Shown here piece by piece: positions 1 through 10,217 of a DNA stretch of 64,000 nucleotides (position 1 is the stretch's first letter; every line of letters starts with the position of its first letter). This DNA is from Branchiostoma belcheri. Lineage: Eukaryota; Chordata; Leptocardii; Amphioxiformes; Branchiostomatidae. Both the position numbers and the translations under genes were made by a program. The notes under the pieces were generated by a model, which saw only the letters and a list, made by a program, of their open reading frames with translations, did no database searches and had not been told where the DNA came from. The DNA is taken from positions 3,200,028 to 3,264,027 of the forward strand of contig NW_017802713.1 in assembly GCF_001625305.1 (NCBI RefSeq), written 5' to 3'.

Positions 1-22
1 AATAATAATAATAATAATAATG
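1..22. repeat. (AAT)n microsatellite
   Basis: The window opens inside an AAT trinucleotide run whose left end is outside the window. Confidence 0.9.
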
Positions 23-141
23 GGACAGTATGTACTTATACACAAATTAACATTAACTCATCTGTAAACCTCCTTGCAATGTGGCTTTAAAGGTTCAGTT
101 TATATGACTTTAGACATGATTGACAGGAAGTAATTCAATAC

Positions 142-2342
142 CTGCAAAAAGAACTGCTGCAGAGATCAGCAAGTTCCCAGCTGGTGTGTTGCGTATGAAT
201 GGCTGGCTGCTCCATGTCCTCACATGTTCGCACAAGGTACAAATCTGTGTGATGGACAGGAAGGACCCAATGGTCTCGAGGCGAAGCTTCTGCTTTCCAC
301 TACCACAGAGTAGGCAGAGAGAGAAAAGCTGCAGAAGAGCTGAATGGAAGACAAGGTACTTTCTCTCCTCCTGGGGTGGTACTGACTCATCTGGCAGATG
401 AATCTCTTCTGTCTCTAAGTCATCACTAGGTAAAGATTGAAAAAAAATTGGTTTGCACATACATGTAAAGCTGTGATGCCACATTAGGGATTTCAACAAA
501 TGTGTTTTACTGTTATGATACTGTGATAAAAGAGGCTATTTGAACAAATGAAGGAATATGTTGCAATTGCTTCTGACCTATCAGTGTCTGACAGCTCCTC
601 CTCTGAGGGAAAGTAGTCCTCATCATCATCGTCATCCTCCTCTTCCTCAGACTCCGGCTCCGAATCGGTGTCCTCATTCTCCGGGGGTGGGGCGAGGAGT
701 GTGCACTGGACCCCTGCGTCAGCGCGAGCAGGAGTGACCTGTGTTGCTGAAGAATAACAAGCAAAATGACTTTGAAATACATGTATTAGCACTGTCAATT
801 CTTCATAGTATTTCAAAATTACATACATAATTGTATAAAATGTCTATTTCAAAACAAAACCATCATTGTCATAAGTGGAAATAATATGTGCCTTAATGCT
901 GATTGTATACAGATAAACTTTTGAAAAAGATGTACAATGGAAAGGAATGTTGCAAAACTCTTGATACAGCTGTAATGCATGAAACATTTTACAGTAACTG
1001 TGTTACAAAACACTTGAGCATCACACCATCTTTACCTCTGTGTCTGCCTGATGACTTTGTCTGTGTGCCCACACTGTTTTTCAGCTCAGCTACAACCTGA
1101 GGATTGTTTAATTTACATTAGGTTTACCACATAATTTTCAGGATGAAAGAATAGATTGTGTCAAAAGAGTCAAACAAAACAGTGCACCCCTCAGATTCAA
1201 AAATCTTGTAACTCTTAGAAGAAGTTCAATTATATCTGACATTTAGTATAGGAGAGAGTTTTCATCACAAAGTATTTATCATTTCAAGTAACATACCTCA
1301 ATATCAACCTTGTCTTCTGAGAGATTCTGATCCTAAATGAAACAGAAACAGTGTTTTTAAAAACTTGGTCAATAGTTACCACACAGCACATTGTGACTAA
1401 TGTTTCAATGTATAAGCTTATATTGTTACATAAGCTTATATTGTTACAAAAATAAATAAAATTATTTCTTGCTTACTTGTCCATTGTTCCTTGACAGTTT
1501 TTCTTTTCTACTTTGTAACAATTAAAAATTACAATTTAAAGTATCTAAACAAAACCAATACAACATACCTGTACACTTTGTTCCAACAGGTCTGCAATGA
1601 TCTGTGTGAAAGGTAAATGTACTACATGTATTTGCATTGTACGGCAATTTATATGATACATGTCAAACAATTTACTAGTAAGAGTCCAGCAAGAGATATA
1701 AAGACTGACGCTACAGATATGTACGGTACATAAATATCGAAGTCCAGCACTATATATTTTAAAAACTCACTGCAAAAGGGGCCTGCGTGACTTGTGGAAG
1801 AGCCGCGTACAAGCTATGTATGTTTACGTATTTTCGCCGGCGCCCCCCTCCCACCCCACGCCCATAATAATACGTTAGCTAAAGCGGAAAGTAAACGAGG
1901 CGGCTCCTAATTCTGAAGATATCTACATCTATATCGTCACTCCTGATCTGCCAAGAGTTTATGTTGTGTCACAAGAGTATTCACAGAACGTTACCTGTTG
2001 TCGTCTGCGTTTTTCGAACGCCGTACGTGAGCCGCTTACAGCAGACGACGCCCCACTCTCAGCCGGTCCTTCGTCAAACGCATGTACATCCGGCACGGCT
2101 GTGGGCTTCAACTGAACGCGTTTACGTATTCCGAATTCCCGCTCGAGTCCGCCGACAAACTGGTCGCTGGAAAAATGACGACTGCACAGTTCGGCTTTCG
2201 CCCCTCCCGTCCAGTTGTTTCTACGGCGCTGTACGTACTGGGTCCACAATCGCCTTCTCCGCGGGCTACTTGGAAAACTATGCAAACTAAGTCCTAATTT
2301 CGTAGTCCCAGAACAACCATAAGCTACACATCTACGCACCAT
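142..2342 (-). CDS. THAP-domain protein, 5' part (six exons)
   Basis: Minus-strand exons are 1995-2342, 1569-1601, 1297-1332, 1036-1096, 578-746 and 142-425. All have GT-AG borders and agreeing phases; the last donor is at 140-141, so the gene continues off the left edge. Exon 1 starts MVRRCVAYGCSG and holds a C2CH THAP zinc finger: Cys5 and Cys10, an LW motif, then CSRHF supplying Cys and His, and LKPTAVPDV as a variant AVPTIF box. Next come a Gln/Glu-rich linker, a GTQT-type motif and an acidic tract (EEEEDDDDDED). The last exon has CLLCGSGKQKLR, a GSFLSITQ stretch and FIRNTPAGNLLISAAVLF, which resemble uncharacterised THAP/Kolobok-type transposase-derived proteins (from memory). THAP fingers bind DNA. 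It may be a domesticated transposase or a live Kolobok-like element. No break is visible. Confidence 0.8.
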
Positions 2343-2640
2343 ATTTCTATAATAACAAAGATAAACAAAGATACTGACGAAAAAACTTGGGCTGACAAAA
2401 AAACTACATGACAGTTCCTGTCGTCTGCTAAACTATGACGCTCGCGTTCCTACTGTGACGTCACTTCCGGTCTCACTGCCGAGTTTGCACTAGAGTAGAG
2501 CTGGTGGATTTAACACTTAGTTTTCGCAAATTCATGGGCGCTTGGATAAAAATGAGGCAATTTCTACAATTACATGTGTGGAAAGCTGTTTATTCCCCAA
2601 AATGCACATCCCTTGTTACATAGGGGCTTTAAAGGGTAAC
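2140..2640. repeat. Duplicated THAP exon flank, copy A
   Basis: The first-exon end of the THAP gene and about 300 bp upstream of it recur at 6405-7085 with high identity. The shared part runs through the start codon, the stretch with TGACGTCACTTCCGGT, and the sequence ending near CATAGGGGCTTT. It is a local duplication containing a possible promoter: TGACGTCA is a CRE-type site and ACTTCCGG an ETS-type site. Confidence 0.8.
2456..2475. promoter_or_regulatory. CRE/ETS-like sites upstream of THAP gene
   Basis: TGACGTCACTTCCGGT lies about 115 bp upstream of the minus-strand THAP start. It combines a palindromic CRE-like TGACGTCA with an ETS-like ACTTCCGG core, a pairing common in TATA-less animal promoters. 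It is preserved in the duplicated copy near 6907-6922. Promoter function is inferred. Confidence 0.4.
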
Positions 2641-3038
2641 ATGATGCTAGATCACAGATTTCATAAGCAACCACCAAGCACTTCTACTTATTAATTAATC
2701 AAGCATGCAGAACATTGTAATAATATATACGTTTGGGTTACACCTGTGGTTTATGATGCCAAAATGGTTATATTTCACTGTAATATTCATTTTTTTTAAA
2801 TATCGGTAAGACATCACAAAATATTACAGCGACAAAATGTCCTTATCGTTCGTAAGAGAAGGCTTCTCAACTCCACTGGCAAGGGCCTTGCCCTTCTTCC
2901 ACTACCCTTTTCTTTCCAGTGCCTCCAACCTTCCCATCATTTTTGTTGCGGATTTTCTTTTTTTGTTGTTTAAAATCGTCTTTCTCTTTCATTTTGACTA
3001 GAAATCTTAAAAGGTATATCTCTTCTTCGAACAAGATC
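2641..3038. other. Intergenic, mostly featureless
   Basis: AT-rich sequence after the duplicated flank. The right part (from about 2870) carries Lys/Glu-rich minus-strand coding-like sequence continuous with the next entry. I see no RNA gene or conserved site. Confidence 0.4.
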
Positions 3039-3290
3039 AGAGATCATGGATGTCGCCTCCACAAACACCACTTCCGCCATCTCATCCTCGACCTGTTGGT
3101 TCTGGTATGCCGGGAAGGCTCTTCTTTCTGCTCTTCAATCGTTCTGTCCATTTCGTCAGCCTCCATGCGGTACACGTTTTTTTTTTTTCTTTTTGCGTCG
3201 ATATAGCGCTGTTATGGCTCGCGCTCTTGGTCAGCCTTGATCTCGTCCCGGTTGTCTAGCTCGCTGATACCAGGGTTTGCAGGTATCAGT
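3039..3290 (-). pseudogene. Charged coiled-coil fragment
   Basis: Minus-strand translation gives short charged stretches such as VYRMEADEMDRTIEEQKE and MAEVVFVEATSMISDLVRRR, in frames interrupted by stops and a poly-A run. The composition is coiled-coil-like. No start, splice borders or recognised family are visible. It is probably a decayed exon or retrocopy. Confidence 0.25.
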
Positions 3291-3426
3291 TTTGCAAGCT
3301 GACAGTGGAATGAACCTAAACCAATAGCCGATGAAGGACAGAGATAAATATATGAAAACCAGATAGCCAGGAGATGACTCCGAGCGAGCCCGACACAGTG
3401 CTTTGATGAGTGATGATTGTGTACTT

Positions 3427-4070
3427 ACCACATGCAGCCCATACCATGTGCACAGGAAGGCATAGTCCCCTGCAGCAAATATGCGCAGCTGAAACTCACC
3501 ATTGTTGCACCAGTCCTGTAATGCAAATTAGAATTTTATGAACCTGCAAGGAACTGTTACCATTAGACATGTCTTAAATGATTTTGATTGTTATTACCTG
3601 TCAAAGTGATATGTCAACTTACATCCATTTTGATCGCTAAAGAGCTGTCACTTTTTGGGAGAAGCGACCGGTTGCTAGATTCAAGTTCTGTCTTTGGCAC
3701 AAAAGACAGAGAACACGACACACGTTCGCGCTGTGTTAGTGTTTGGAGTTGGGGTGTTCTTTGTTCAGAAGTTTGTAGGTCATCTTAAACGACCCTCCTC
3801 CATGGTCACCCCCGATCTTTATCCAGATTCCCCTCTCGGGGATGGCGTTGTGCCAGGTGACACTGCTGCAGAAGACAAAAATAGTGTATCTCAGGTTGTT
3901 TATAATTAACCTATACCTTCTTAGCTTGTTCTAAAATAAGATGTCAAACTGATTTGACATATTGGAGACTTTCTTTGCATCTCTACAGATTATTGTAGAT
4001 CGCATCCGTGAGGGAAGTGAGGTACGCGCAAGGATGGAGCTGTACTGTGCCAGGGTGTTGACTCCCTTAT
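3427..4070 (-). pseudogene. Fragment of unnamed GGD/GDY family, copy 1
   Basis: In 5'-3' order on the minus strand: VQLHPCAYLTSLTDAIYNNL (about 3993-4050), IWIKIGGDHGGGSFKMTY (about 3786-3842), then an exon (about 3429-3515) reading DWCNNGEFQLRIFAAGDYAFLC before a GTAAGT donor. Motifs of the form KIGGD.GGGSFK and GDYEFLC..YG recur, from memory, in large uncharacterised metazoan (Hydra, amphioxus) proteins that look transposon-derived. The middle segment shows more than one frame change, so this is a relic. The first segment is shared with copy 2 at 7528-8928. Function unknown. Confidence 0.5.
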
Positions 4071-4547
4071 TATATAAGCAGATTCTAGGATAAATTTTGA
4101 AATTCGGGGAGAGCTATCAGGTTACCGGAGTTCCGCGCGCGGCTTCCTCGGAGCCTGTCTCAACGGTAAATATTTTCTTAAAAATAAAAAATAAACACTT
4201 TTACAGTCACTCTTTTGTCCAAATGTGATAGAATCCGCACTGGATATACCTCAAATGTTGTTTTGTTTACAGCGCTGAAATATGTGTAAAATCAGCATTA
4301 AGCGCGTTACATGCTTATTTTAAAACATGTCGATACTATCGAAACAACTTATTTAAACCGGCCCTGGATTCCCTAGAAAATTCTCAGTTGATGCATTTTA
4401 TAAAACATTATAACAAAATTGAGATTTGAGTCGGACATTTTTTTTTCTAATTTCAAAGTTTAATTGTTTCTAATGCCGAAAAAGGCACAAAATATTTAAC
4501 TTCTAAGACCAATAATTCCAGAATTATTATTGCAAAAAATTCCTTAC

Positions 4548-4745
4548 AGGGACATCTCATCACTGCCCAGACTCATCTTTTTAACACCCTTCTCCATGGC
4601 TTGGTACTGCATGTGGGAAATGGATTCACTGATTTTTTTTTTTTTCATCTTCAGTACTGTGTTTATCTTCGCCTCCAAGTCTTGTACCTCTTCTTCATAT
4701 CATACTCATAGAGTTCAAGATCCTCTGGATTCTTCTCTTTGTTAG
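4548..4745 (-). pseudogene. Lys/Glu-rich coiled-coil relic
   Basis: Minus-strand sequence reads NPEDLELYEYDMKK and, after a frame change, VQDLEAKINTVLKMKKK and ISESISHMQYQAMEKGVKK. It looks like a coiled-coil protein fragment with an expanded poly-A tract. No intact frame, start or splice structure. Family not recognised. Confidence 0.3.
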
Positions 4746-5290
4746 CCGTCGTTGGTACTAACGTTTAAAGACATGTATATGTTAAAAACGATGGCACCCC
4801 ACTGAGAATGATCTGAACCTCTAAACCGTTATATTTATTTTACCTGGCTGCTGGAAGAAGACATTGAGCAATCATCAAACAACATAGACGAAATCATATC
4901 TTCTATGGCCGGGGATGTAAGTTTGGGGGTTTATTTTCAATGTTTAGATGTTTATTTTATCCTCCGAAGACTACTTGGACTACTTGCAATACACAAATAT
5001 TGGAGACCTCAGTTAGGAATTGGAACTAAACATTTAGACTTTAAGACTTGGCAGAAATAGCACCCTAACATCAAGACACATGGCATTCTTAAGGCCAACT
5101 AATGATTAGAGCCACAGATGCTCTGTAGTGATCTGGAACCAAGTATACAGGGTAATGTCTCTTTGTGTCTGTGCCTTAATTATCTAGGAAAAATGGCCCC
5201 CTACAAGTGTGCACTGTACCAATTTTAATTTTAAAACTTACATGGCTTAAATCCTTATAGTCATATTTCATGACCTTCCGCACTACAGTG
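4746..5290. other. Intergenic, weak coding traces
   Basis: One short plus-strand stretch (about 4848-4919) reads LLEEDIEQSSNNIDEIISS before a GTAAGT donor-like site, but no partner exon was found. Otherwise AT-rich sequence with no feature I can support. Confidence 0.25.
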
Positions 5291-5295
5291 GCACT

Positions 5296-5740
5296 TTAGG
5301 CATGAAGCACATCATGCATGGATGTAGAGGTCACGCGGCCCTTGCGTTGCTCACGCCATAAAGGAGACTCTGACTGCCCCACTGTAGCTTTGGTGAGGTT
5401 TGCGATTTGCTCGGTGGTGCACTGCACATCCTCAAGTATGCTGTCTACAGAGACTGTGGATGACAGACATGACCTGTACACCACAGGGGGAGAGTGTATG
5501 TGTTAATATCTGACTCTTCTTCTTATGCAGTGTCCGTATCCTCCTCATCTTTAAAAAAACAGCACCAGCAGTATAGGACACAGACTCCTCAGCTGTGAGA
5601 AAGCAGCAGCGGTCTCTTCTTCACTGAGTGGTGGCACATGTACATCACACTGTGGCTTCCGACGCACCCTCTTGCTCTGGACCCCATGTCTTGGATGATA
5701 GAGATCCATTTCCTCTGCTCTTTGTGGATCAGCCTGAAAG
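5296..5740 (-). pseudogene. YqaJ-like nuclease fragment
   Basis: The minus strand carries TTEQIANLTKATVGQSESPL followed by WREQRKGRVTSTSMHDVL (5296-5484). This matches the start of the YqaJ recombinase/exonuclease fold as found in metazoan transposon-associated proteins (typical pattern: T..GQS.S.LW...R.GRITAS). Upstream, about 5560-5735 after an acceptor-like site, is EEMDLYHPRHGVQSKRVRRK and PPLSEEETAAAFSQLRSLCP, a plausible preceding exon. The frame ends soon after the YqaJ start and catalytic motifs are missing, so it is a truncated relic. Confidence 0.5.
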
Positions 5741-6169
5741 AAAAAATTAAAAAAAATGAATTATCAATAATATCCTTTCGACATATAAATAGAAATTCAG
5801 CTGTCACAATTATGTTAGTCCTATATAGTATGTTGCACATGTCAAAGTCAGGATCATGTAGAGTGAATGTTAAGAGTGTATATGCACTGTCAGTAGAATG
5901 TATATGTAACTATAAACGTACCCACAATAGCTTGTCAACTTACCTACTTAAAACAACCTACCCACAGTTACGTAATGTTAAGCTGGATCAAGCAACAATT
6001 ACCTTTTCACCCACAACGTTTTTAAGTAGTGGATGGTCAAGACCTCTTCTAGGCGCTCAAAATTCTCAAACACAACGCTAGGGCCAGATAACGACTCCCG
6101 CTCTTTATCCAACTGAGGGAAGGTCTTGATGACGGTTTTTTTTTTTTCAATATACGCCACCATTTTTTT

Positions 6170-6592
6170 TTAATGTCTTGATTGCTTAAACCTGGAAGGT
6201 TCACCTCGTGTGCGGGACGACTTCATTTCAATCTCGTGCGCCAGTGCCTTTACAACTCGTACGGTAAGGGAAACCCTTTTCCGCGAAATTCTTGGCGTAG
6301 GTGACGATTGCCTGTTCCTCATCTTCGGCCATGAACGTATGTCGGCCGACCACATCGTCACATCGCCCCTTTAACCTATCTTTCAATGTTGTCTTCGGCT
6401 CGAAACCACTAACAAACTGATCTCTGGAAAAGTCCCGACTACACAGTTCCGCTTTTGCCCCTCCCGTCCAGTTGTCACTACGTATACGGCGGTCCACAAT
6501 CGCCTTCTCCTCGGGATGCTTGGAAAACTATGTAAGCTAAGTCCTAATTTCGTAGTCCCAGAACAGCCATAAGTAACACATCTACGCACCAT
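6170..6592 (-). pseudogene. THAP exon fused to HTH-CENPB-like segment, decayed
   Basis: The start MVRRCVTYGCSGTTKLGLSL is nearly identical to the THAP gene at 2342, but the frame is broken in the finger. After FVSGFEPK the sequence leaves the THAP paralogue and reads LKDRLKGRCDDVVGRHTFMA then EDEEQAIVTYAKNFAEKGFP, typical of the psq/CENPB-type helix-turn-helix of pogo/jerky-like transposases. One more frame change leads into LTVRVVKALAHEIEMKSSRT. It is a duplicated THAP exon 1 joined to a different DNA-binding relic. Probably non-functional. Confidence 0.6.
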
Positions 6593-7085
6593 ATTTCTCT
6601 AACAACAAAGATAAACAAAGATACTGACGAAAAAAAATTGGGCTGACGAAAAAACTACATGACAGTTCCTGTCGTCTGCTAATGCTGAGGTCACAATTCC
6701 TACACGGGGCCCGGCCGGGCAGCTTTTTGGAACGAAAAATACGATATGAAAGACAACAAAACGCAAAAAGTTCTTAGTAACAATCATGGGCACTTTTTCT
6801 GTATATTCTTGACATGAATTGTTAATTTTTCGTTCATACAAACAGCCCGGCCGGGCCCTGGTTTGGAAATGTGACCTAAGCATATAAACAACCGCGTTCC
6901 TACTGTGACGTCACTTCCGGTCTTGCTGCCCAGTTTACACCAGGGTGGAGCTGGTGGACTTAACACTCAGTCTTCGCAAATTCATGGGCGCTTGGATAAA
7001 AATGAGACAATTTCCACAATTACACGTGTGTAAAGCTGTTTGTTTATTCCCCAAAATACACATCCCCCGTTGCATGGGGGCTTTT
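6405..7085. repeat. Duplicated THAP exon flank, copy B
   Basis: Partner of 2140-2640. It contains the same start-codon context, the CRE/ETS-like sites and the same 3' end, but is interrupted by a 202-bp insertion (6682-6883) absent from copy A. The MITE therefore landed after the duplication. Confidence 0.8.
6682..6883. mobile_element. MITE with GC-rich inverted ends
   Basis: The 202-bp insertion starts ATGCTGAGGTCACA and ends TGTGACCTAAGCAT, imperfect inverted repeats that continue inward to a shared GGGCCCGGCCGGGC core on both sides. It is absent from the paralogous site near 2436. No coding capacity. Family not assigned. Confidence 0.75.
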
Positions 7086-7527
7086 AATCGGATACTAGTA
7101 AATAACAACACAATAGAAAATAAGCATTCCTATATACAGCCAAGACTTTGTCAATATGCGATCTTGATAAGATTGAGAACGTAAATTTGTTGTTCGCCGT
7201 GTATTACAGTGTAGATAGAAATGAAATACCATTATAATTCTATTACAATTAGAAGACTTGAAATACAATTACAATTAGAATAATGGATATAAAAAAACCA
7301 TATATGATCTTAACCCTCAGAGGACGTCATCAAATTGGAAGTGCATACAGAAATTGTACGTAAAATTGCGGGACCTCAGCTCACATTTTGGAAAGCTTAG
7401 AACATGTATAATCTGAAAATAAGTAAAAGACTGTATGTTGTTAATAATAATAATAAAATATATTTCACATAAAGAACTGGAATTTTTTTCCGCATAGTCA
7501 AGAAAATTTTTGACATGTGCAACAATA
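7086..7527. other. Intergenic, featureless
   Basis: AT-rich sequence with poly-A and AAT runs. I see no gene or clear repeat ends. Confidence 0.5.
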
Positions 7528-8928
7528 TCACCTACAGTGTCTCAAATCTAGACCCTCCGTGACCTTCAGAGACTGGTAGTTCCCAAATACCGGCTTCGGT
7601 ATAGCCAGCAGGAACCTTGAAGAGAGCCCACGCTCTATGTTGCCATGCTGACTCATTACATTGTACATCACGTCTGGTTGGCTGAACCCAAGTACGTTAA
7701 GCGCAGTCTTCTCCATCTCAAAGTTATTAATCTTTCTGGGTACAGGTTCTGGGATCCGCATGCTTGATCAGGGCTTACACCGATCAGGTGGTTGGTCTGT
7801 GTAGCTCTAATCCTTGCCACGGGGTCTGCAATGCCACACGTTGTGCGTGAGATGCTGTTGAACAGAGCATGCACCTGTTCGATGCCCTGTTCCCCCATAA
7901 AGCCAAGTCCAAATCCCCACTGTTGGATGACAGGCACAACGTGGACCTCCAACATGTGCATCTTGACTGGTATTGTTCCCTGTGGCACATGTTCCCTGTA
8001 GAAGTCCATGAAGGAGGAAATGACACTTTCTGGAAGAAGGTTAAGGCAAAAAATATTGTATACATTACCGAGACAAAGCTGAATTAATGTGCAAATGATT
8101 GGAAGTCACAAAGAAGTATTGCTTTCAAGTGTAAGGAAGCCTTACTCAGATCAGCTATTGCCCTATCGTCCATCGGGTCATAGTGGGAATAGCCCGCATG
8201 TCATCTGCTGAACCGCACCGAGAGAAGAGTTGCTGGAACTTCCATGCAGTTGATGTTGTAGGGAATGTTTGGTTAAGTGATAGTTAAGTCAAGAACAAGA
8301 AATCATATGAGATGAACTACAAGTTGGTTGAAAAAATCGATATTGAGCAAACAAGCATCCAATAACACAAGCTTTTGTTTGAGGAACGACTGACATCAAG
8401 TGTGTAAAAAGCTTCATTGAAGTATCAGGGGTTAAACTAGGGACAGGGGCAGGTCGTCGTACTTCTCCATCATGTTGTCCACTGTGGTTTTCACAATTGA
8501 CGTCAACTCTTGAATGGCGTCATTCTGTGAATATAAATGTTACAACTGTAAATTCCAAATCAATAATAAATATACTGCATTGTTTTTAATTAGTAATATC
8601 GTTAATTACAGAGACTACAAGGAGTTAAGAAGTACTTGCTTACAACATTCTATTCACGTGGTTGTCAATAAAAGATTGGCTATGGTACGCCTGGCGCTTG
8701 AAGTTGAATCTCTGCAGCTTTGCATCTCTGCAGGTGGTCGAAGATGGCGTCCTTCAGGGAAGACACATACGCACAAGGCTGGAGCTGTACTGTGCCGTGG
8801 GTACCATCTCCCTTTACAGAAAAGGGTAGCTTTTCTGCGTTGACCTGGATGCCGGAAAGTAGCTCTGCAGCTGTTTTCCGTGACGTCCTCTCACTTTCCA
8901 TGGTCACACTATGTTGTTTGAGCCATCT
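7528..8928 (-). pseudogene. Unnamed GEQG/HMLE family, copy 2 (partly open)
   Basis: Minus strand 5'-3': segment about 8680-8907 (start MTMESERTSRKTAAELLSG, then GTVQLQPCAYVSSLKDAIFD); an exon about 8447-8521 after an acceptor (DAIQELTSIVKTTVDNMMEK); then a long exon about 7668-8030 after a TTCTTCCAG acceptor. The long exon carries PVKMHMLEVHVVPVIQQWGF, GLGFMGEQGIEQVHALFNSI and a tail ending ISRTTCGIADPVARI. These match, from memory, the C-terminal signature of large uncharacterised metazoan proteins (K.HMLEDHV.P, G.GL.GEQG.E..H). The first segment is shared with copy 1 at 3427-4070, linking the two. The GGD and GDY exons of copy 1 are absent here. It could be a rearranged gene, but is more likely a fragmentary transposon-derived copy. 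Confidence 0.5.
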
Positions 8929-9244
8929 GTAAGAGAACAGGAATTTTAAATCACATACAATATATGTCTTAATCTTATTCTGAAAGACTTGCAGAGAAGG
9001 CCTTTGTATTTGGACTTAGAATTGTAATGAAATTTTTGGCCGTACCTTCTGAGTTTTCTGCACTGGCTAAATTTTCAATGCAGAATTGTAGTTGGCATTG
9101 GTTTACAAAATATGCATGTGGTTGTATATGAGATTGCATTTTATAACAACTTGACTGTTGTTCTTTAAGATATCTGATAATAAATGGAATGGACAGGACA
9201 TGGCTATAGCCGGCATGCATCTACCTTGATGCTTGCGGCTTGAT
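8929..9244. other. Intergenic, featureless
   Basis: No coding exon or repeat boundary that I can support. Confidence 0.4.
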
Positions 9245-9254
9245 GACAATTTCC

Positions 9255-9440
9255 AGTGTCTTTATTATATATATATAGACTGGTTTATTGTTGATAAACA
9301 AATAAATCCCAGGACCCACTGGCAGCCGAGATGCATTCGGCTGAATTGTTGGGTCCGGTTACAAAATACAACATTATTACGATTACAAATGGGTTATACA
9401 GCTGTTTACTCACATAGGGATAAAATTTAACAATTGTTTA
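9255..9440. repeat. Dispersed repeat, LINE 3'-end-like
   Basis: TTTATTGTTGATAAACAAAT followed by a GC-rich block and an A-rich stretch resembles the reversed 3' end of a non-LTR retrotransposon. No coding part is attached. Family assignment is a guess. Confidence 0.35.
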
Positions 9441-9744
9441 AAATCTTAAATACACCATACTATTATTACAAACATTGAAATATCTTAAAAGAGTAATTTG
9501 TCGAAAGGTTCTTAAAAACGTTACAGTAAAGATAAGATTTGATAAGTCCTCATTGGTACTAGTATCCAAATTTTGCAGAGACGAACTAGCTCCCTCAAAA
9601 TTAACAGTTAAGGTTAAGTTAAGTTAACATTATTAATGTTGATCAGTTGAACATAGAGAAATTGATCAAATTGATTCCAGATAAGACATTGTATTTAGGT
9701 AGCCTTTGAGTAGCAAGAAGGGGGATCTCTGTTTTATCTGTCTG

Positions 9745-10217
9745 TGCCCAGAGGCAGGGTTTCTTTTTTTTAAATTTCAGCTTTCATACCAAAAGAATGT
9801 CAGTTGACGCCATGCCATACTCTCACGTAACGTTATCAGAGAACCAATCTACAAACACCATGTTTTTCTCACTTCGAGACGAATTGGTCTGGAGTTAAAA
9901 TGTCAGACAAATTTTTTAGAACAAGAAGAGAGAAGGGAAATAACTATTTTCTTTTGCTTTACTCCATATGCATGTGCATGAACACAAACGATAAGTATGT
10001 ATTCTGACGCTCATGTCTTTCATTCAAATAGAAAACACCCAAGTCTACGTATACGGTCTTACAACAACTTCTTATTCAATGCATGGGATCAATGGGGGCA
10101 GGGAGGTACAATTGCTGTTGTACTAACATAATTTGCAGGTAGACGTTGTATTTACTTTTTTAATGGTGTCGATTTAGAGCACGGAATCAGGACATCGCAA
10201 GTGAAAGCGTCGTCATA
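9745..10217 (+). repeat. LRR-gene 5'-flank repeat, unit 1
   Basis: About 470-bp unit beginning AGGCAGGGTTTCTTTTTTTT and containing the conserved blocks ATGTCAGTTGACGCCATG and GAACCAATCTACAAACACC, ending GGTGTCGATTTAGAGCACGG and GCGTCGTCATAATCC. The blocks recur in tandem to 12.8 kb and, in diverged form, before the second LRR copy and at 19.1 kb. It is a tandem duplication of the LRR 5' flank without the gene. The intact TTAA site near 10160 is the empty-site counterpart of the insertion in unit 2. Confidence 0.8.

Noticed and set aside
1477-1507. Extra 31-bp exon in the THAP gene
   Set aside because: Its length breaks the phase between exons 1569-1601 and 1297-1332, which join cleanly without it.
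3694-3909. Plus-strand frame reading LYPDSPLGDGVVPGDTAAED
   Set aside because: The opposite strand matches the conserved KIGGD.GGGSFK motif with better context; the plus frame is its shadow.
4848-4919. Plus-strand exon (LLEEDIEQSSNNIDEIISS before GTAAGT)
   Set aside because: No acceptor or neighbouring exon in a matching phase could be found.
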